Of a stretch of DNA of 41,183 bases, positions 17,951 through 25,853 are shown piece by piece. The stretch is taken from contig QYQK01000007.1 in NCBI GenBank assembly GCA_007280935.1, positions 1 to 41,183 of the forward strand. The letters run 5' to 3'. Below the pieces are notes generated by a model that saw only the letters and a list, made by a program, of their open reading frames with translations, did no database searches and was not told the DNA's origin. The stretch is from Opitutales bacterium (GTDB lineage: Bacteria > Verrucomicrobiota > Verrucomicrobiia > Opitutales > UBA953). The translations under genes were made by a program, and so were the position numbers. Positions within the stretch are counted from its first letter, which is position 1. The number at the start of each line of letters is the position of its first letter.

Positions 17951-18805
17951 TCAGCGGAAGACGACGGTTTTATGACCGGCCAGCAGCACGCGATCCTCGA
18001 CGACCGCGCGCAGGCCGCGGGCGAGGACGACCTTCTCGATATCTTTGCCCAGTTCGACCATGTCTTCGGGCGAGTCGGAATGGTCGACGCGAATCACGTC
18101 TTGTTCGACGATGGGGCCCTCATCGAGGTCCGGCGTTACGAAGTGGCAAGTGGCACCGATTAACTTGACGCCACGCCGATGGGCTTGGTGGTAAGGCTTG
18201 GCGCCGGCGAAGGAAGGCAAGAAAGAGTGATGGATGTTGATGATTTTGCCGGCGAAGTTGCGGCAGAGCTGCGCGTCGAGCACTTGCATGTAGCGAGCGA
18301 GCACGATGAGGTCGGCTTTCTCTTGGCGAAAAATCGTCTCCATCTGACGATAAGCCGCATCTTTATTTTCGGGCGTGACGGGAATGTAATGAAAGGGAAT
18401 CCCGTGGGCTTCGACGATTTTACGATGGTCTTCGTGGTTGGAGATGACGCAGGGGACGATGAAGGCGAAATCTTGGGCGACGTGACGGGCGAGCAGGTCG
18501 TAGAGGCAGTGTTCCTGTTTGGAGCAGAGAAGAATAACGCGACGCGGCTTTTGCGAATCGGAGAGCAACCAATCCATCTTATATTTTTGGGCGATGGGCG
18601 TGAACCGTGTACCGAATTCTTCGGCGGGAAAAGCAAAGGAGCTGGCCCGCATTTCGACGCGCATGAAGAAGCGGGACAGTTCGGTTTCGGAATGTTGGCT
18701 GGCTTCGGTGATCCAGCCTTGGTGTTGGGCGATAAAGGAAGACACCTCGGCGACGATACCGCTGGTATCGGGGCAGGAAAAACTGAGGGTGAGGGTACGG
18801 TCCAT
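17951..18805 (-). CDS. purU: Formyltetrahydrofolate deformylase
   Basis: A 284-residue protein from the ATG at 18805. An in-frame ATG 48 bases upstream would add a tail with no family similarity, so the inner start is chosen. Residues 1-80 form an ACT domain (TLSFSCPDTSGIVAEV). Residues 90-284 form the formyltransferase-like catalytic domain with Asn190, His192 (in NIHHSFLPSF) and Asp228 (in PDLDEGPIVEQD), the expected catalytic triad. PurU hydrolyses 10-formyl-THF to THF and formate, balancing one-carbon pools. It is divergent from leuC, sharing a 170-base control region. The end of the gene is followed by a hairpin. Confidence 0.93.
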   Translation of the reverse strand: MDRTLTLSFSCPDTSGIVAEVSSFIAQHQGWITEASQHSETELSRFFMRVEMRASSFAFPAEEFGTRFTPIAQKYKMDWLLSDSQKPRRVILLCSKQEHCLYDLLARHVAQDFAFIVPCVISNHEDHRKIVEAHGIPFHYIPVTPENKDAAYRQMETIFRQEKADLIVLARYMQVLDAQLCRNFAGKIINIHHSFLPSFAGAKPYHQAHRRGVKLIGATCHFVTPDLDEGPIVEQDVIRVDHSDSPEDMVELGKDIEKVVLARGLRAVVEDRVLLAGHKTVVFR

Positions 18806-18975
18806 AGGGCAGGATGGAAGGGTGGAGGCGAGTGGGTCAAGTCGCAGCCTCAAGCTCGAGGCTCCGCTTACTCATTTTCGGCACTTTTTAAGCCTCAAAT
18901 CATCCGGGGGTGGCTTTCCTGTGGGATTGACCAGCCCCGCTCTCATCCTAAGTTGACCCCTTACCTTTTCCGAAG
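18806..18975. promoter_or_regulatory. purU/leuC divergent region with competing stem-loops
   Basis: 170 bases between two divergent start codons. On the leuC side, GAGGCT (18858-18863) can pair either with AGCCTC upstream (18846-18851, 6-base loop) or with an identical AGCCTC downstream (18891-18896), next to a CACTTTTTA run. Such mutually exclusive pairings resemble attenuators, but the stems are only 6 bp. Two TTGACC hexamers (18927 and 18954) lack a good -10 partner. No T-box consensus was recognised. Confidence 0.35.
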
Positions 18976-20382
18976 ATGGCTAAAACATTGTTCCAAAAAG
19001 TCTGGGAAGCGCACACGGTGCGCAAGTTGCCTAATGGGCAGACCCAGCTGTTTATCGGCACCCACCTCATCCATGAGGTGACGAGTCCGCAGGCCTTCGG
19101 CATGTTGCGCGACCTGGGCTTGAAGGTGAAATACCCTCAGCGGACCTTTGCCACCGTCGACCACATCGTCCCGACAAATGAGCTTAAGGAGCCGTATTCC
19201 GATCCGATCGCCCAAGAGATGATCGAGGCGCTTCGCAAGAATACCAAGGACTACGGCATTCGTTTCTTCGATACCCATACCGGCACGCAAGGTATCGTCC
19301 ACATGGTGGGTCCAGAGCAGGGTATCACCCAGCCTGGCACGACCATCGCCTGTGGCGACTCGCACACGGCCACCCACGGTGCGTTCGGTGCAATCGCTTT
19401 TGGTATCGGTACCACGCAGGTGCGCGACGTGCTTGCCACCCAGACATTGGCGCTGAGCCCGCTTAAAGTCCGCCGCATTGAAGTGAACGGTAAGCTTGCG
19501 CCTGGCGTCTACGCCAAGGACGTGATTCTTCATATCATCCGCGTGCTGGGCGTGAATGGCGGTATCGGTTTTGCTTATGAATATGCCGGTTCGACCTTTG
19601 ATGCCTTCTCGCTCGAGGAGCGCATGACGGTTTGTAACATGTCGATCGAGGGCGGCGCCCGTTGTGGTTACGTGAATCCCGACCAAAAGACTTTTGACTA
19701 CATTAAGGGCAAGCCCTTCGCGCCTAAGGCGGCGGATTGGGATGCGGCGGTCGCCCGCTGGCAGTCTTTTGCTTCCGATCCCGGTTGCGCTTACGATGAA
19801 GTCGTCAAGTTCGAGGCCTCGGAAATCCGTCCGACGGTGACTTGGGGTATCACGCCTGGTCAGGCGATTTTCATCGACGAAAAGATGCCCGCCTTGGAAA
19901 CCTTGAACGCGGCTGACCGCCAGACTGCAGAGGACGCGTACAAGCATATGAAGTTGGCTCCGAACACCCCGATCAAGGGCACCAAGGTCGACGTCTGTTT
20001 CCTGGGTTCGTGCACCAACGGCCGTATCTCCGACCTACGGGAGGTCGCCAAATATCTCAAAGGCCGCAAGGTCAGTGCTTCGGTCAAGGCCATCGTTGTG
20101 CCAGGTTCCCAGCTCACGGCCATCCAGGCCGTCCATGAAGGTCTCGATAAGATTTATATCGAAGCCGGCTTCGAATGGCGTGGCGCGGGTTGCTCGATGT
20201 GCCTCGCAATGAACCCCGACAAGCTCGTGGGCGATCAGCTTTGCGCCAGCTCCTCGAATCGTAACTTCAAAGGCCGCCAAGGCTCGCAAACCGGTCGAAC
20301 AATCTTGATGAGTCCCTTGATGGTCGCCGCCGCGGCGATCACCGGTCAGATTACGGACGCCCGCGAAGTCTTTAAGGTCTAA
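18976..20382 (+). CDS. leuC: 3-isopropylmalate dehydratase large subunit
   Basis: A 468-residue aconitase-family protein, close to the typical LeuC length. It isomerises 2- and 3-isopropylmalate in leucine synthesis together with LeuD. The [4Fe-4S] ligands are Cys346 (FLGSCTNGR), Cys406 and Cys409 ([11 protein letters not shown]). The [20 protein letters not shown] segment and the C-terminal GSQTGRT-like region are also family hallmarks. The TAA stop overlaps the next ATG by one base (TAATG), indicating translational coupling with the following 98-residue gene, and leuD follows that. No Shine-Dalgarno sequence is seen upstream. Confidence 0.96.
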   Translation: MAKTLFQKVWEAHTVRKLPNGQTQLFIGTHLIHEVTSPQAFGMLRDLGLKVKYPQRTFATVDHIVPTNELKEPYSDPIAQEMIEALRKNTKDYGIRFFDTHTGTQGIVHMVGPEQGITQPGTTIACGDSHTATHGAFGAIAFGIGTTQVRDVLATQTLALSPLKVRRIEVNGKLAPGVYAKDVILHIIRVLGVNGGIGFAYEYAGSTFDAFSLEERMTVCNMSIEGGARCGYVNPDQKTFDYIKGKPFAPKAADWDAAVARWQSFASDPGCAYDEVVKFEASEIRPTVTWGITPGQAIFIDEKMPALETLNAADRQTAEDAYKHMKLAPNTPIKGTKVDVCFLGSCTNGRISDLREVAKYLKGRKVSASVKAIVVPGSQLTAIQAVHEGLDKIYIEAGFEWRGAGCSMCLAMNPDKLVGDQLCASSSNRNFKGRQGSQTGRTILMSPLMVAAAAITGQITDAREVFKV

Positions 20383-20678
20383 TGTCCGTCTCCGCTCCAG
20401 TCGCCCGCGTGCTTGAGCGTATCGCCTCCGGCGAGTCCGTAACGGTCGCCTGTGTCGCGGAAGGCGTCCGGGTCCAGTCAGACGTCATGGTCGATGCCCA
20501 TTACGACGGTAAGCCCGTCTGCGCGGTGACGCTGCCTTGGGTCATCGACGGGTATGCCCTTTTGTTTGCCGACGAGACCGTCGCCGCCGCCATCGCCGAA
20601 GACCGTCTCGCCGCGATGGCTTCGGCCTTGGCGATGCCCGTCTGTATCCTCCGGCATGTCTCGGCGCCTGCTGCCTAA
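20382..20678 (+). CDS. Hypothetical 98-residue protein between leuC and leuD
   Basis: This frame starts inside the leuC stop (TAATG) and ends 14 bases before leuD. The product has no signal peptide or membrane segment. It starts [19 protein letters not shown], has an Ala/Val-rich body, a segment VTLPWVIDGYALLFADE in the middle, and an Ala-rich helix near the end. Codon use (many GCC/GTC) is like that of its neighbours. I do not recognise the family. The tight packing between the two subunit genes of one enzyme argues that it is translated and that its role concerns isopropylmalate isomerase or the leucine pathway, for example as an assembly or regulatory factor. That is inference from position only. 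Confidence 0.7.
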   Translation: MSVSAPVARVLERIASGESVTVACVAEGVRVQSDVMVDAHYDGKPVCAVTLPWVIDGYALLFADETVAAAIAEDRLAAMASALAMPVCILRHVSAPAA

Positions 20679-20692
20679 TCTTTCTTAACGTC

Positions 20693-21313
20693 ATGTCCCT
20701 CGCTCAAATCACCCAAGTCAAAGCCCTTGCGCTCGCCGTTCCGGGCGACGATATCGATACGGACCGCATCATCCCCGCGCGCTTCCTGCGTTGCGTGACT
20801 TTTGATGGTCTCGGCGAGCACGCCTTCCGCGACGAGCGCACCGGTCCCGACGGCAAGGAGCGGGCTCATCCGATGAACTCGGCGCAGGCCGGTAAAATCG
20901 CCGCAGCCAAAAAGGGTGTCATGGTGGTCGGCTTCAACTTCGGTTGTGGTAGCTCGCGGGAACACGCACCGCAATCTCTCTGGCGCTTCGGCTTCACGGC
21001 CTTTGTGGGCGGTAGCTTCGCGGAAATCTTCTTCGGTAATTCCACCACCTTGGGCGTGCCTTGCCTGACTCTTTCCAAGGAAGACCTCGCCGAGTGCGAC
21101 GCTTTCGTCCGCGCTAATCCGGAGGTCGAAGTCACCGTCGACGTCGCGCAGCTCACCGTCTCCGCGGGGGCTAAGACCTGGAAGGCCGACATTACGGCAT
21201 CAGCACGCGATGGACTGACCAAGGGCAAATGGGACCCCATCGCCGATCTACTCGAAGGCGCTGACTCTGTCGCCAAGACTGCCGGCGGCCTTGCTTACGT
21301 CGCCGGTAAGTAA
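20693..21313 (+). CDS. leuD: 3-isopropylmalate dehydratase small subunit
   Basis: A 206-residue swivel-domain protein. The open frame extends upstream to 20537, but that extension is Arg-rich and overlaps the 98-residue gene in another frame. The family start MSLAQITQVKALAL at 20693 is therefore chosen. Hallmarks are VPGDDIDTDRIIPARFL and GFNFGCGSSREHAPQ-x-L, then GGSFAEIFFGNSTTLGVP. It completes isopropylmalate isomerase with LeuC. A strong terminator follows 18 bases after the stop. Confidence 0.95.
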   Translation: MSLAQITQVKALALAVPGDDIDTDRIIPARFLRCVTFDGLGEHAFRDERTGPDGKERAHPMNSAQAGKIAAAKKGVMVVGFNFGCGSSREHAPQSLWRFGFTAFVGGSFAEIFFGNSTTLGVPCLTLSKEDLAECDAFVRANPEVEVTVDVAQLTVSAGAKTWKADITASARDGLTKGKWDPIADLLEGADSVAKTAGGLAYVAGK

Positions 21314-21331
21314 TCCGTCGCTTCAGTTAAT

Positions 21332-21363
21332 AAAAAAGGCCTCCCATGAGGCGGCCTTTTTTT
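21332..21363. terminator. Bidirectional intrinsic terminator between leuD and sucD
   Basis: AAAAAAGGCC (21332-21341) pairs with GGCCTTTTTT (21353-21362), with an 11-base interior that can form an alternative GCCTC/GAGGC stem. Both strands get a T-run of six or seven. It lies between the convergent leuD and sucD genes and should stop both. Confidence 0.9.
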
Positions 21364-21377
21364 GAATCGTGAACGAA

Positions 21378-22283
21378 TCAGCCCTTCCAGATGCGAAGAA
21401 GAGCGTCGGCCATATCTGAAGGGGTAGCGGCCACGGAGATGCCGCACTCTTCGAAGATCTTGATCTTCGCGGCGGCGGTATCTTCGGCTCCGCCGATGAC
21501 GGCACCAGCGTGTCCCATGCGACGACCGGCCGGAGCCGTGGCGCCAGCGATGAAGCCTGCGACGGGCTTCTTGCAGTGAGCCTTGATCCAGCGGGCGGCT
21601 TCGACTTCGGCATTACCGCCGATTTCGCCGATCATGATGATGGCGTCGGTTTCAGGGTCGTCGTTGAAGAGCTTGATGACGTCGAGGTGCGAAGTGCCGT
21701 TGACGGGGTCGCCACCGATGCCGACGCAGGTCGATTGGCCCTTGCCGCGACAAGTGAGTTGCCAGACGGCTTCATAGGTCAAGGTGCCGGAGCGTGAGAC
21801 CACGCCGACATTGCCGCGGCGGTGAATATAACCCGGAGCGATACCGATGCGGCAGCCGCCGTGGGACTTGTCGCCACGACCAGGGGTCACGAGACCAGGG
21901 CAGTTCGGTCCGATGAGGCGCGTGCGCCGTCCGGCCATGGCGCGCTTGGCGCGGACCATGTCACGGACTGGGATGCCTTCCGTGATGGCCACGGCGAGGT
22001 CGAGGTCGGCGTCATAGCACTCTAAGATCGCATCGGCGGCGAAGGGCGGGGGGACGAAGATAGCGGAAACCGTCGCACCGGTCTGTTTGGCGGCTTCGGC
22101 GACGGTGTTGAAGATCGGCACCTTGAAACCATTGTGCTCGAAGACTTGGCCACCCTTGCCAGGTGTGACGCCAGCGACGAGTTGCGTGCCGTAGTCGAGG
22201 GAAAGGCGGGCGTGGCGCGCGCCGAAGTCACCCGTGATGCCTTGTACCATCAGGCGGGTCGTTTCGTGAACGAGAATAGACAT
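21378..22283 (-). CDS. sucD: Succinyl-CoA ligase alpha subunit
   Basis: A 301-residue protein with an N-terminal CoA-binding Rossmann domain ([13 protein letters not shown]) and the C-terminal ligase domain containing the phosphohistidine His257 in [11 protein letters not shown]. The block [16 protein letters not shown] and [20 protein letters not shown] are standard. A short insert relative to E. coli SucD is visible after NCPGLVTPG (residues about 136-143, RGDKSHGG). With SucC it makes succinate and ATP or GTP from succinyl-CoA in the TCA cycle. It lies 20 bases after sucC. No Shine-Dalgarno sequence is visible before its ATG. Confidence 0.96.
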   Translation of the reverse strand: MSILVHETTRLMVQGITGDFGARHARLSLDYGTQLVAGVTPGKGGQVFEHNGFKVPIFNTVAEAAKQTGATVSAIFVPPPFAADAILECYDADLDLAVAITEGIPVRDMVRAKRAMAGRRTRLIGPNCPGLVTPGRGDKSHGGCRIGIAPGYIHRRGNVGVVSRSGTLTYEAVWQLTCRGKGQSTCVGIGGDPVNGTSHLDVIKLFNDDPETDAIIMIGEIGGNAEVEAARWIKAHCKKPVAGFIAGATAPAGRRMGHAGAVIGGAEDTAAAKIKIFEECGISVAATPSDMADALLRIWKG

Positions 22284-22303
22284 GGAAGTGGGAGTTGTTC
22301 GGA

Positions 22304-23515
22304 TTACTTGTTATTGACTAGTTTCACGATTTTCTGGGCGGCATCGGCCATCGAGTCGCCGGAGACGATGGTCAGGCCCGAAGCGGCGAGGGTCGCCTTG
22401 CCGGCTTCGACGTTATTACCTTCGAGGCGGACCACGAGGGGTAGCTTTAGCCCGGTTTCCTTGACCGCTTCGACGATGCCGAGAGCAATCACGTTACAAT
22501 CCATGATGCCTCCGAAGATATTGACCATGATACCTTTCACGTTCGCATCCCCGAGAATGATTTTAAAAGCCGCGGTGACTTGGTCTTTCGTCGCGCCGCC
22601 GCCGACATCGAGGAAGTTGGCCGGACTGCCACCGAAGTGCTGGATGATGTCCATCGTGGACATCGCTAAGCCGGCACCATTGACGAGACAGGCGATATTG
22701 CCGTCGAGGGCGATGTAGGAGAGGCCGAATTTAGAAGCCTCGATTTCCTTGGCATCCTCTTCGTTTAAGTCGCGAAGTGCGACGACGTCAGGGTGACGGA
22801 AGAGCGCGTTGTCGTCGAAGGAGACCTTGGCGTCGAGTGCGAGGAGTTTGCCTTCTTTGGTCACGAGGAGCGGATTCACTTCGACCATCGCGCAATCCTT
22901 ATCCCAATAGAATTGGTAGAGCTTGGTGACGAGCGTCACGCACTGTTTGAAGATCTCGCCAGAGAAGCCGAGGGAGAAGGCGATCTGGCGGGCTTGGAAG
23001 GATTGAAGGCCCACGGCCGGGTCGACCTGCACTTTGAAAATCTTCTCCGGGGTGTGGTGCGCCACGTGTTCGATTTCCATGCCGCCTTCGGTCGAAGCCA
23101 CGATCACAGGGCAAGAAGTCGCACGATCGAGGAGGATGGCGAGGTAGTATTCGTCGTCGCGGCCGTCGGGGCGCTTGCCCAGGTTGGCGGCTTCGGTGAA
23201 GTAGATGGTCTGAACTTTGCGCCCAGCTTCACCCGTCTGCGCGGTCACGAGCGTGTTGCCGAGCATCGCCTGGGCGTTCTCGAGCGCCTTTTCTTTGGTG
23301 GCGGAGAATTTGACGCCGCCCTTGAAACCATTGGTGAAAGTGCCTTTGCCGCGGCCGCCGGCATGGATTTGGGATTTTACCATGTAGCCGTTAGTGCCGT
23401 CGAGTTGCGCGAGCGCGCCCTCGATTTCTTTGGCCGTCTGCACGGCGGCGCCTTTGGGGACGGCCACGCCGAACTTTTCGAACAGCGTCTTGGCTTGGTA
23501 TTCGTGAATATTCAT
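22304..23515 (-). CDS. sucC: Succinyl-CoA ligase (ADP-forming) beta subunit
   Basis: A 403-residue protein with an ATP-grasp N-terminal domain and CoA-ligase C-terminal domain. It begins with the hallmark MNIHEYQAK, followed by HAGGRGKG in the nucleotide-binding part, [10 protein letters not shown], and the C-terminal [15 protein letters not shown] and [17 protein letters not shown]. It is slightly longer than the E. coli enzyme (388). sucD follows 20 bases later. Upstream, frr ends 77 bases away on the same strand with a stem-loop in between. The 21 bases before the ATG are nearly all pyrimidines, so no Shine-Dalgarno pairing is possible. Confidence 0.96.
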   Translation of the reverse strand: MNIHEYQAKTLFEKFGVAVPKGAAVQTAKEIEGALAQLDGTNGYMVKSQIHAGGRGKGTFTNGFKGGVKFSATKEKALENAQAMLGNTLVTAQTGEAGRKVQTIYFTEAANLGKRPDGRDDEYYLAILLDRATSCPVIVASTEGGMEIEHVAHHTPEKIFKVQVDPAVGLQSFQARQIAFSLGFSGEIFKQCVTLVTKLYQFYWDKDCAMVEVNPLLVTKEGKLLALDAKVSFDDNALFRHPDVVALRDLNEEDAKEIEASKFGLSYIALDGNIACLVNGAGLAMSTMDIIQHFGGSPANFLDVGGGATKDQVTAAFKIILGDANVKGIMVNIFGGIMDCNVIALGIVEAVKETGLKLPLVVRLEGNNVEAGKATLAASGLTIVSGDSMADAAQKIVKLVNNK

Positions 23516-23546
23516 GGAGAGGTGGGAAGGAGAAGGGGGTAGGGTC

Positions 23547-23569
23547 GGTCGCGCCCTTGGGCTACGACC
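23547..23569. other. Intercistronic stem-loop between frr and sucC
   Basis: GGTCG (23547-23551) pairs with CGACC (23565-23569) and, across a small internal loop, GCCC pairs with GGGC (23553-23562). No T-run follows on either strand, so this is unlikely to be a normal intrinsic terminator. It could mark RNA processing or stability between frr and sucC. Confidence 0.4.
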
Positions 23570-23592
23570 GTGGCGAAAGAGCAGGGTCTTGG

Positions 23593-24156
23593 TTAGCCCT
23601 TGAGTTCGGCTTCCTTCGCCTTGAGGGACTTTTCGATGTCAGCCGTAAACTTATCGGTGTGCGTCTGGATTTCCTTATCCGAGCGCTTCATCTCGTCGTC
23701 GGTGACAAGTTTGTCCTTGTTCGCCTTCTTTAAAGATTCGAGACAGTCGCGACGCGCATTGCGGACGCGGACTTTGCCTTCTTCGGCCATCTGGGTGGCG
23801 CGCTTGGCGAGCTCCAGGCGACGTTCGCCGGAGAGCGAAGGCACGGGGCAGCGGAGGAAGTTGCCTTGGGGGACGGGATTGATGCCGATGTTAGCCGACT
23901 GGATGGCTTTGCGGATGTCTTCCATGGCGCCTTTGTCGAAAGGTTGGACGACGATGGATTGGGCGTCGGGCGTGGTAATCGCGGCCATATCCTTCAAGCG
24001 CTGGGTCATGCCGTAGGCTTCGATGTGCACTTGGATATTCTCGACCATGCCCGGGTTGGCTTTCCCGGTGTGCAGGGTACCGAATTCATTCAAGGTCCAT
24101 TCAAAGGCATTTTTCATATTGTTGGCCCCATCGGCGATAGTTTTTTTGATATCCAT
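23593..24156 (-). CDS. frr: Ribosome recycling factor
   Basis: A 187-residue protein from the ATG at 24156. The frame stays open upstream to 24303 but overlaps pyrH in another frame and has no family similarity. The product begins [20 protein letters not shown]. It carries the RRF pattern: a helix with [13 protein letters not shown], a strand region with [15 protein letters not shown]-x-x-[12 protein letters not shown], and the [22 protein letters not shown] helix. The segment before this helix is CPVPSLSGE, where many RRFs have an IP-LTEE-type sequence. RRF splits post-termination ribosomes with EF-G. It follows pyrH by 25 bases, the common pyrH-frr arrangement. Confidence 0.95.
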   Translation of the reverse strand: MDIKKTIADGANNMKNAFEWTLNEFGTLHTGKANPGMVENIQVHIEAYGMTQRLKDMAAITTPDAQSIVVQPFDKGAMEDIRKAIQSANIGINPVPQGNFLRCPVPSLSGERRLELAKRATQMAEEGKVRVRNARRDCLESLKKANKDKLVTDDEMKRSDKEIQTHTDKFTADIEKSLKAKEAELKG

Positions 24157-24181
24157 GGTGGTATGTTTTTTTGGTAAAGAT

Positions 24182-24916
24182 TTAACCGACGATGGTGCCG
24201 ATACGTTGGCCCATGACCGCTTTTTTGACGGCGCCGGCATCGGACATCGAGAAGACGATGATCGGTAGCTTATTGGCTTCGCAGAGCGAGAACGCTTCGG
24301 CATCCATCACGCCCAGGCGCTTGGTTAAGGCTTCGGCGTGGGAGATTTTTTCGTAACGCTTGGCGTCTTTGAATTTCATCGGATCCTTATCATAGACGCC
24401 ATCGACCTTGGTGGCTTTTAGGATCGCGTCAGCGCCGATTTCGTTAGCGCGTAAAGCGGAAGCGTAGTCAGTGGTGCAGTAAGGGTTACCCGTGCCGGCA
24501 ACGAAAATGACGATCCGTCCGCGTTCGAGGTGGCGGGTGGCGCGGCGTTGGATGAAAGGTTCGGCGATCCGGTCCATCGGGATGGCGGTCATCACCCGGA
24601 CTTCGAGGCCGGCTTTTTCCAGGCGATCCATCAAGGCTAGCCCGTTGATCACCGTCGCGAGCATGCCCATGTTGTCCCCCGTCGTACGGTCGGTGCCGTT
24701 GGAGCGGGCGCCGGCCAAGCCCCGGAAAATATTTCCACCCCCAACGACCACGGCGACTTGGGTGCCGATTTTTTGGATCGAGCGGAGTTCTTCCGCAAGT
24801 CGATCGAGGACGGCGCTGTCGATGGCCTCGCCGGTTTTATCGTTACGCAAGGCCTCGCCACTGATTTTAAGTACGATCCGACGGTACTTCGGCTTTTTTG
24901 AGGTGGTGGCGGGCAT
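24182..24916 (-). CDS. pyrH: UMP kinase
   Basis: A 244-residue amino-acid-kinase-family enzyme that phosphorylates UMP to UDP. Segments seen are RRIVLKISGEAL near the N-terminus, VVVGGGNIFRG, the DRTTGDNMGMLATVINGLAL helix, GTGNPYCTTDYASALRA and ATKVDGVYDKDP. All are standard PyrH motifs. The first ten residues (PATTSKKPKY) form a short polar extension. It is the first gene of a minus-strand run with frr, sucC and sucD; rpsB and tsf, often upstream of pyrH, are absent here. A divergent tRNA gene lies just upstream. Confidence 0.96.
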   Translation of the reverse strand: MPATTSKKPKYRRIVLKISGEALRNDKTGEAIDSAVLDRLAEELRSIQKIGTQVAVVVGGGNIFRGLAGARSNGTDRTTGDNMGMLATVINGLALMDRLEKAGLEVRVMTAIPMDRIAEPFIQRRATRHLERGRIVIFVAGTGNPYCTTDYASALRANEIGADAILKATKVDGVYDKDPMKFKDAKRYEKISHAEALTKRLGVMDAEAFSLCEANKLPIIVFSMSDAGAVKKAVMGQRIGTIVG

Positions 24917-24958
24917 ACAGGGGAAATGAGCGACTCCGCCCCCAGCGTCAACCCCGCC

Positions 24959-24986
24959 TTGGTCTCGCTTGACTCCTTGGTATAAA
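24959..24986 (+). promoter_or_regulatory. Candidate extended -10 promoter for tRNA-Gln
   Basis: TATAAA at 24981-24986 is preceded by TGG, giving an extended -10 (TGnTATAAA). A weak -35 (TTGGTC, 24959-24964) stands 16 bases upstream. The tRNA begins 22 bases after the -10 box, a reasonable distance for a short precursor leader. A TTGACT nearby (24969) is too close to serve as -35. Confidence 0.45.
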
Positions 24987-25008
24987 CCGCTCTTCAGTCC
25001 TATTACGC

Positions 25009-25079
25009 AGTCCGATGGTGTAATGGTAGCACAGGAGTTTTTGGTTCTCCTTGTCCAGGTTCAAATCCTGGTCGGACTA
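25009..25079 (+). tRNA. tRNA-Gln (anticodon TTG)
   Basis: A 71-base cloverleaf. The acceptor stem is AGTCCGA (25009-25015) with TCGGACT (25072-25078) and discriminator A at 25079. The D arm is GTG/CAC with loop TAATGGTAG. The anticodon stem is GGAG/CTCC with a T-T apposition at the fifth pair, and the loop TTTTGGT gives anticodon TTG at 25041-25043, reading CAA. The T arm is CCAGG/CCTGG with loop TTCAAAT. CCA is not encoded (CGT follows). The A1-U72 pair differs from the U1-A72 of E. coli tRNA-Gln. It sits alone on the plus strand between pyrH and efp. Confidence 0.92.
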
Positions 25080-25118
25080 CGTACCTTTTCACGAAATCGC
25101 TCGTTGGCTTATTGGGGC

Positions 25119-25143
25119 AAAAAGAACCCCGGAGGGCCGGGGT
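25119..25143 (-). terminator. Intrinsic terminator of efp
   Basis: On the minus strand ACCCCGG (25143-25137), a 4-base loop, and CCGGGGT (25132-25126) form a GC-rich 7-bp stem, followed by TCTTTTT. It lies 26 bases past the efp stop and blocks read-through toward the tRNA gene on the opposite strand. Confidence 0.85.
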
Positions 25144-25169
25144 GCTGGAGGGGTGGGCTGAAGTCGGGC

Positions 25170-25733
25170 TTAAGCGCGTCCGAGGTATTCCTTATTCTCG
25201 GTGCTGACCTTGATCTTCTCGCCCTGCTTGATGAAAAGCGGGACGTTGACCGTGAGGCCGTTTTCGCAGGTCACGGACTTCTGGACGTTGCCAGCCGTGT
25301 CGCCTTTAACGGCGGGCGGGGCTTCGAGGACTTCGACGATGACCGAAGGGGGAAGGTCGACGGTGACGGGTTTATCTTCGACGAAGAGAACCATGTAAGA
25401 GGTGCCAGGGATGAGGAATTCCTTAGAGTCTTCGAGGGAGGACGCGGAGATGTAAAATTCATCATTGGTGTTCACGTCGACGAAGACGTAGCTGCCGTCG
25501 GCTTCGTAGGAGAGCTCGAGGGATTTGATGTTGTTGTCGAAGACTTCAAAGCTGACTCCGATGCCGCATCGGACCGGGATCTTGGCGCCGGTTTTGATGG
25601 AGCGGAGTTCCATCTGGACGTAAGAGGCGTTGTTCGGGGGGGTGCGCACGAGACACTCGAGAACGATGCAGAGCTCACCATTGTAGCTCATGATGTTCTT
25701 CTTCTTGATGCGATTGACGGATATGGTTGCCAT
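25170..25733 (-). CDS. efp: Elongation factor P
   Basis: A 187-residue three-domain translation factor. The N-terminal KOW-like domain holds the loop that reaches the peptidyl-transferase centre, then two OB-fold domains follow, with the EF-P signature region around SVTCENGLTVNVPLFIK and a C-terminal KEYLGRA. EF-P relieves stalling at polyproline. The tip loop here is RTPPNNAS (residues 30-37): the position of the modified Lys34 of E. coli is Asn34 by alignment back from the LRSIKTG strand. No lysine lies in the loop and the only arginine, Arg30, is outside the apex. No EpmA or EarP gene is in the window. The gene has its own terminator; no Shine-Dalgarno sequence precedes it. Confidence 0.93.
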   Translation of the reverse strand: MATISVNRIKKKNIMSYNGELCIVLECLVRTPPNNASYVQMELRSIKTGAKIPVRCGIGVSFEVFDNNIKSLELSYEADGSYVFVDVNTNDEFYISASSLEDSKEFLIPGTSYMVLFVEDKPVTVDLPPSVIVEVLEAPPAVKGDTAGNVQKSVTCENGLTVNVPLFIKQGEKIKVSTENKEYLGRA

Positions 25734-25754
25734 GGGAGTAAAGGCGAAGACAAG

Positions 25755-25848
25755 CCGTCCGCGCAGGGACGGTCAAGCCGGACTTGCCCAAAAGGGCGCT
25801 AAGGGCTGATTTAGCCCGATTTTATTAGGTCAGCACGCTTCCTGACCT
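25755..25848. other. Cluster of four short inverted repeats upstream of efp
   Basis: Four hairpins follow one another: CCGTCC/GGACGG (25755-25772), GCCC/GGGC (25786-25797), GGGCT/AGCCC (25803-25817, followed on the plus strand by GATTTTATT), and AGGTCAG/CTGACCT (25827-25848). The last lies 5 bases past the stop of the minus-strand hypothetical gene and may terminate it. The others fall in the efp leader. Confidence 0.45.
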
Positions 25849-25853
25849 TGGTC

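Noticed and set aside
18897-18975. T-box or leucine riboswitch-like leader before leuC
   Set aside because: No T-box consensus, specifier loop or leader peptide with Leu codons was found; only short competing stems were seen and are reported separately.
18179-19081. Plus-strand open frame (300 codons) opposite purU running into leuC
   Set aside because: It overlaps both purU and the start of leuC in other frames and has no motif.
20537-20692. Upstream in-frame extension of leuD
   Set aside because: The added residues are Arg-rich, overlap the 98-residue gene and are not part of the LeuD family; the start at 20693 fits.
22793-23542. Plus-strand open frame (249 codons) opposite sucC
   Set aside because: Antisense shadow of sucC; composition is biased to Gly, Glu, Phe and Val with no family signature.
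24157-24303. Upstream in-frame extension of frr
   Set aside because: It overlaps pyrH in another frame and adds 49 Ser/Lys-rich residues absent from the RRF family.
24969-24986. TTGACT and TATAAA as a sigma70 promoter pair
   Set aside because: The spacer is only 6 bases; TATAAA is more likely used as an extended -10.
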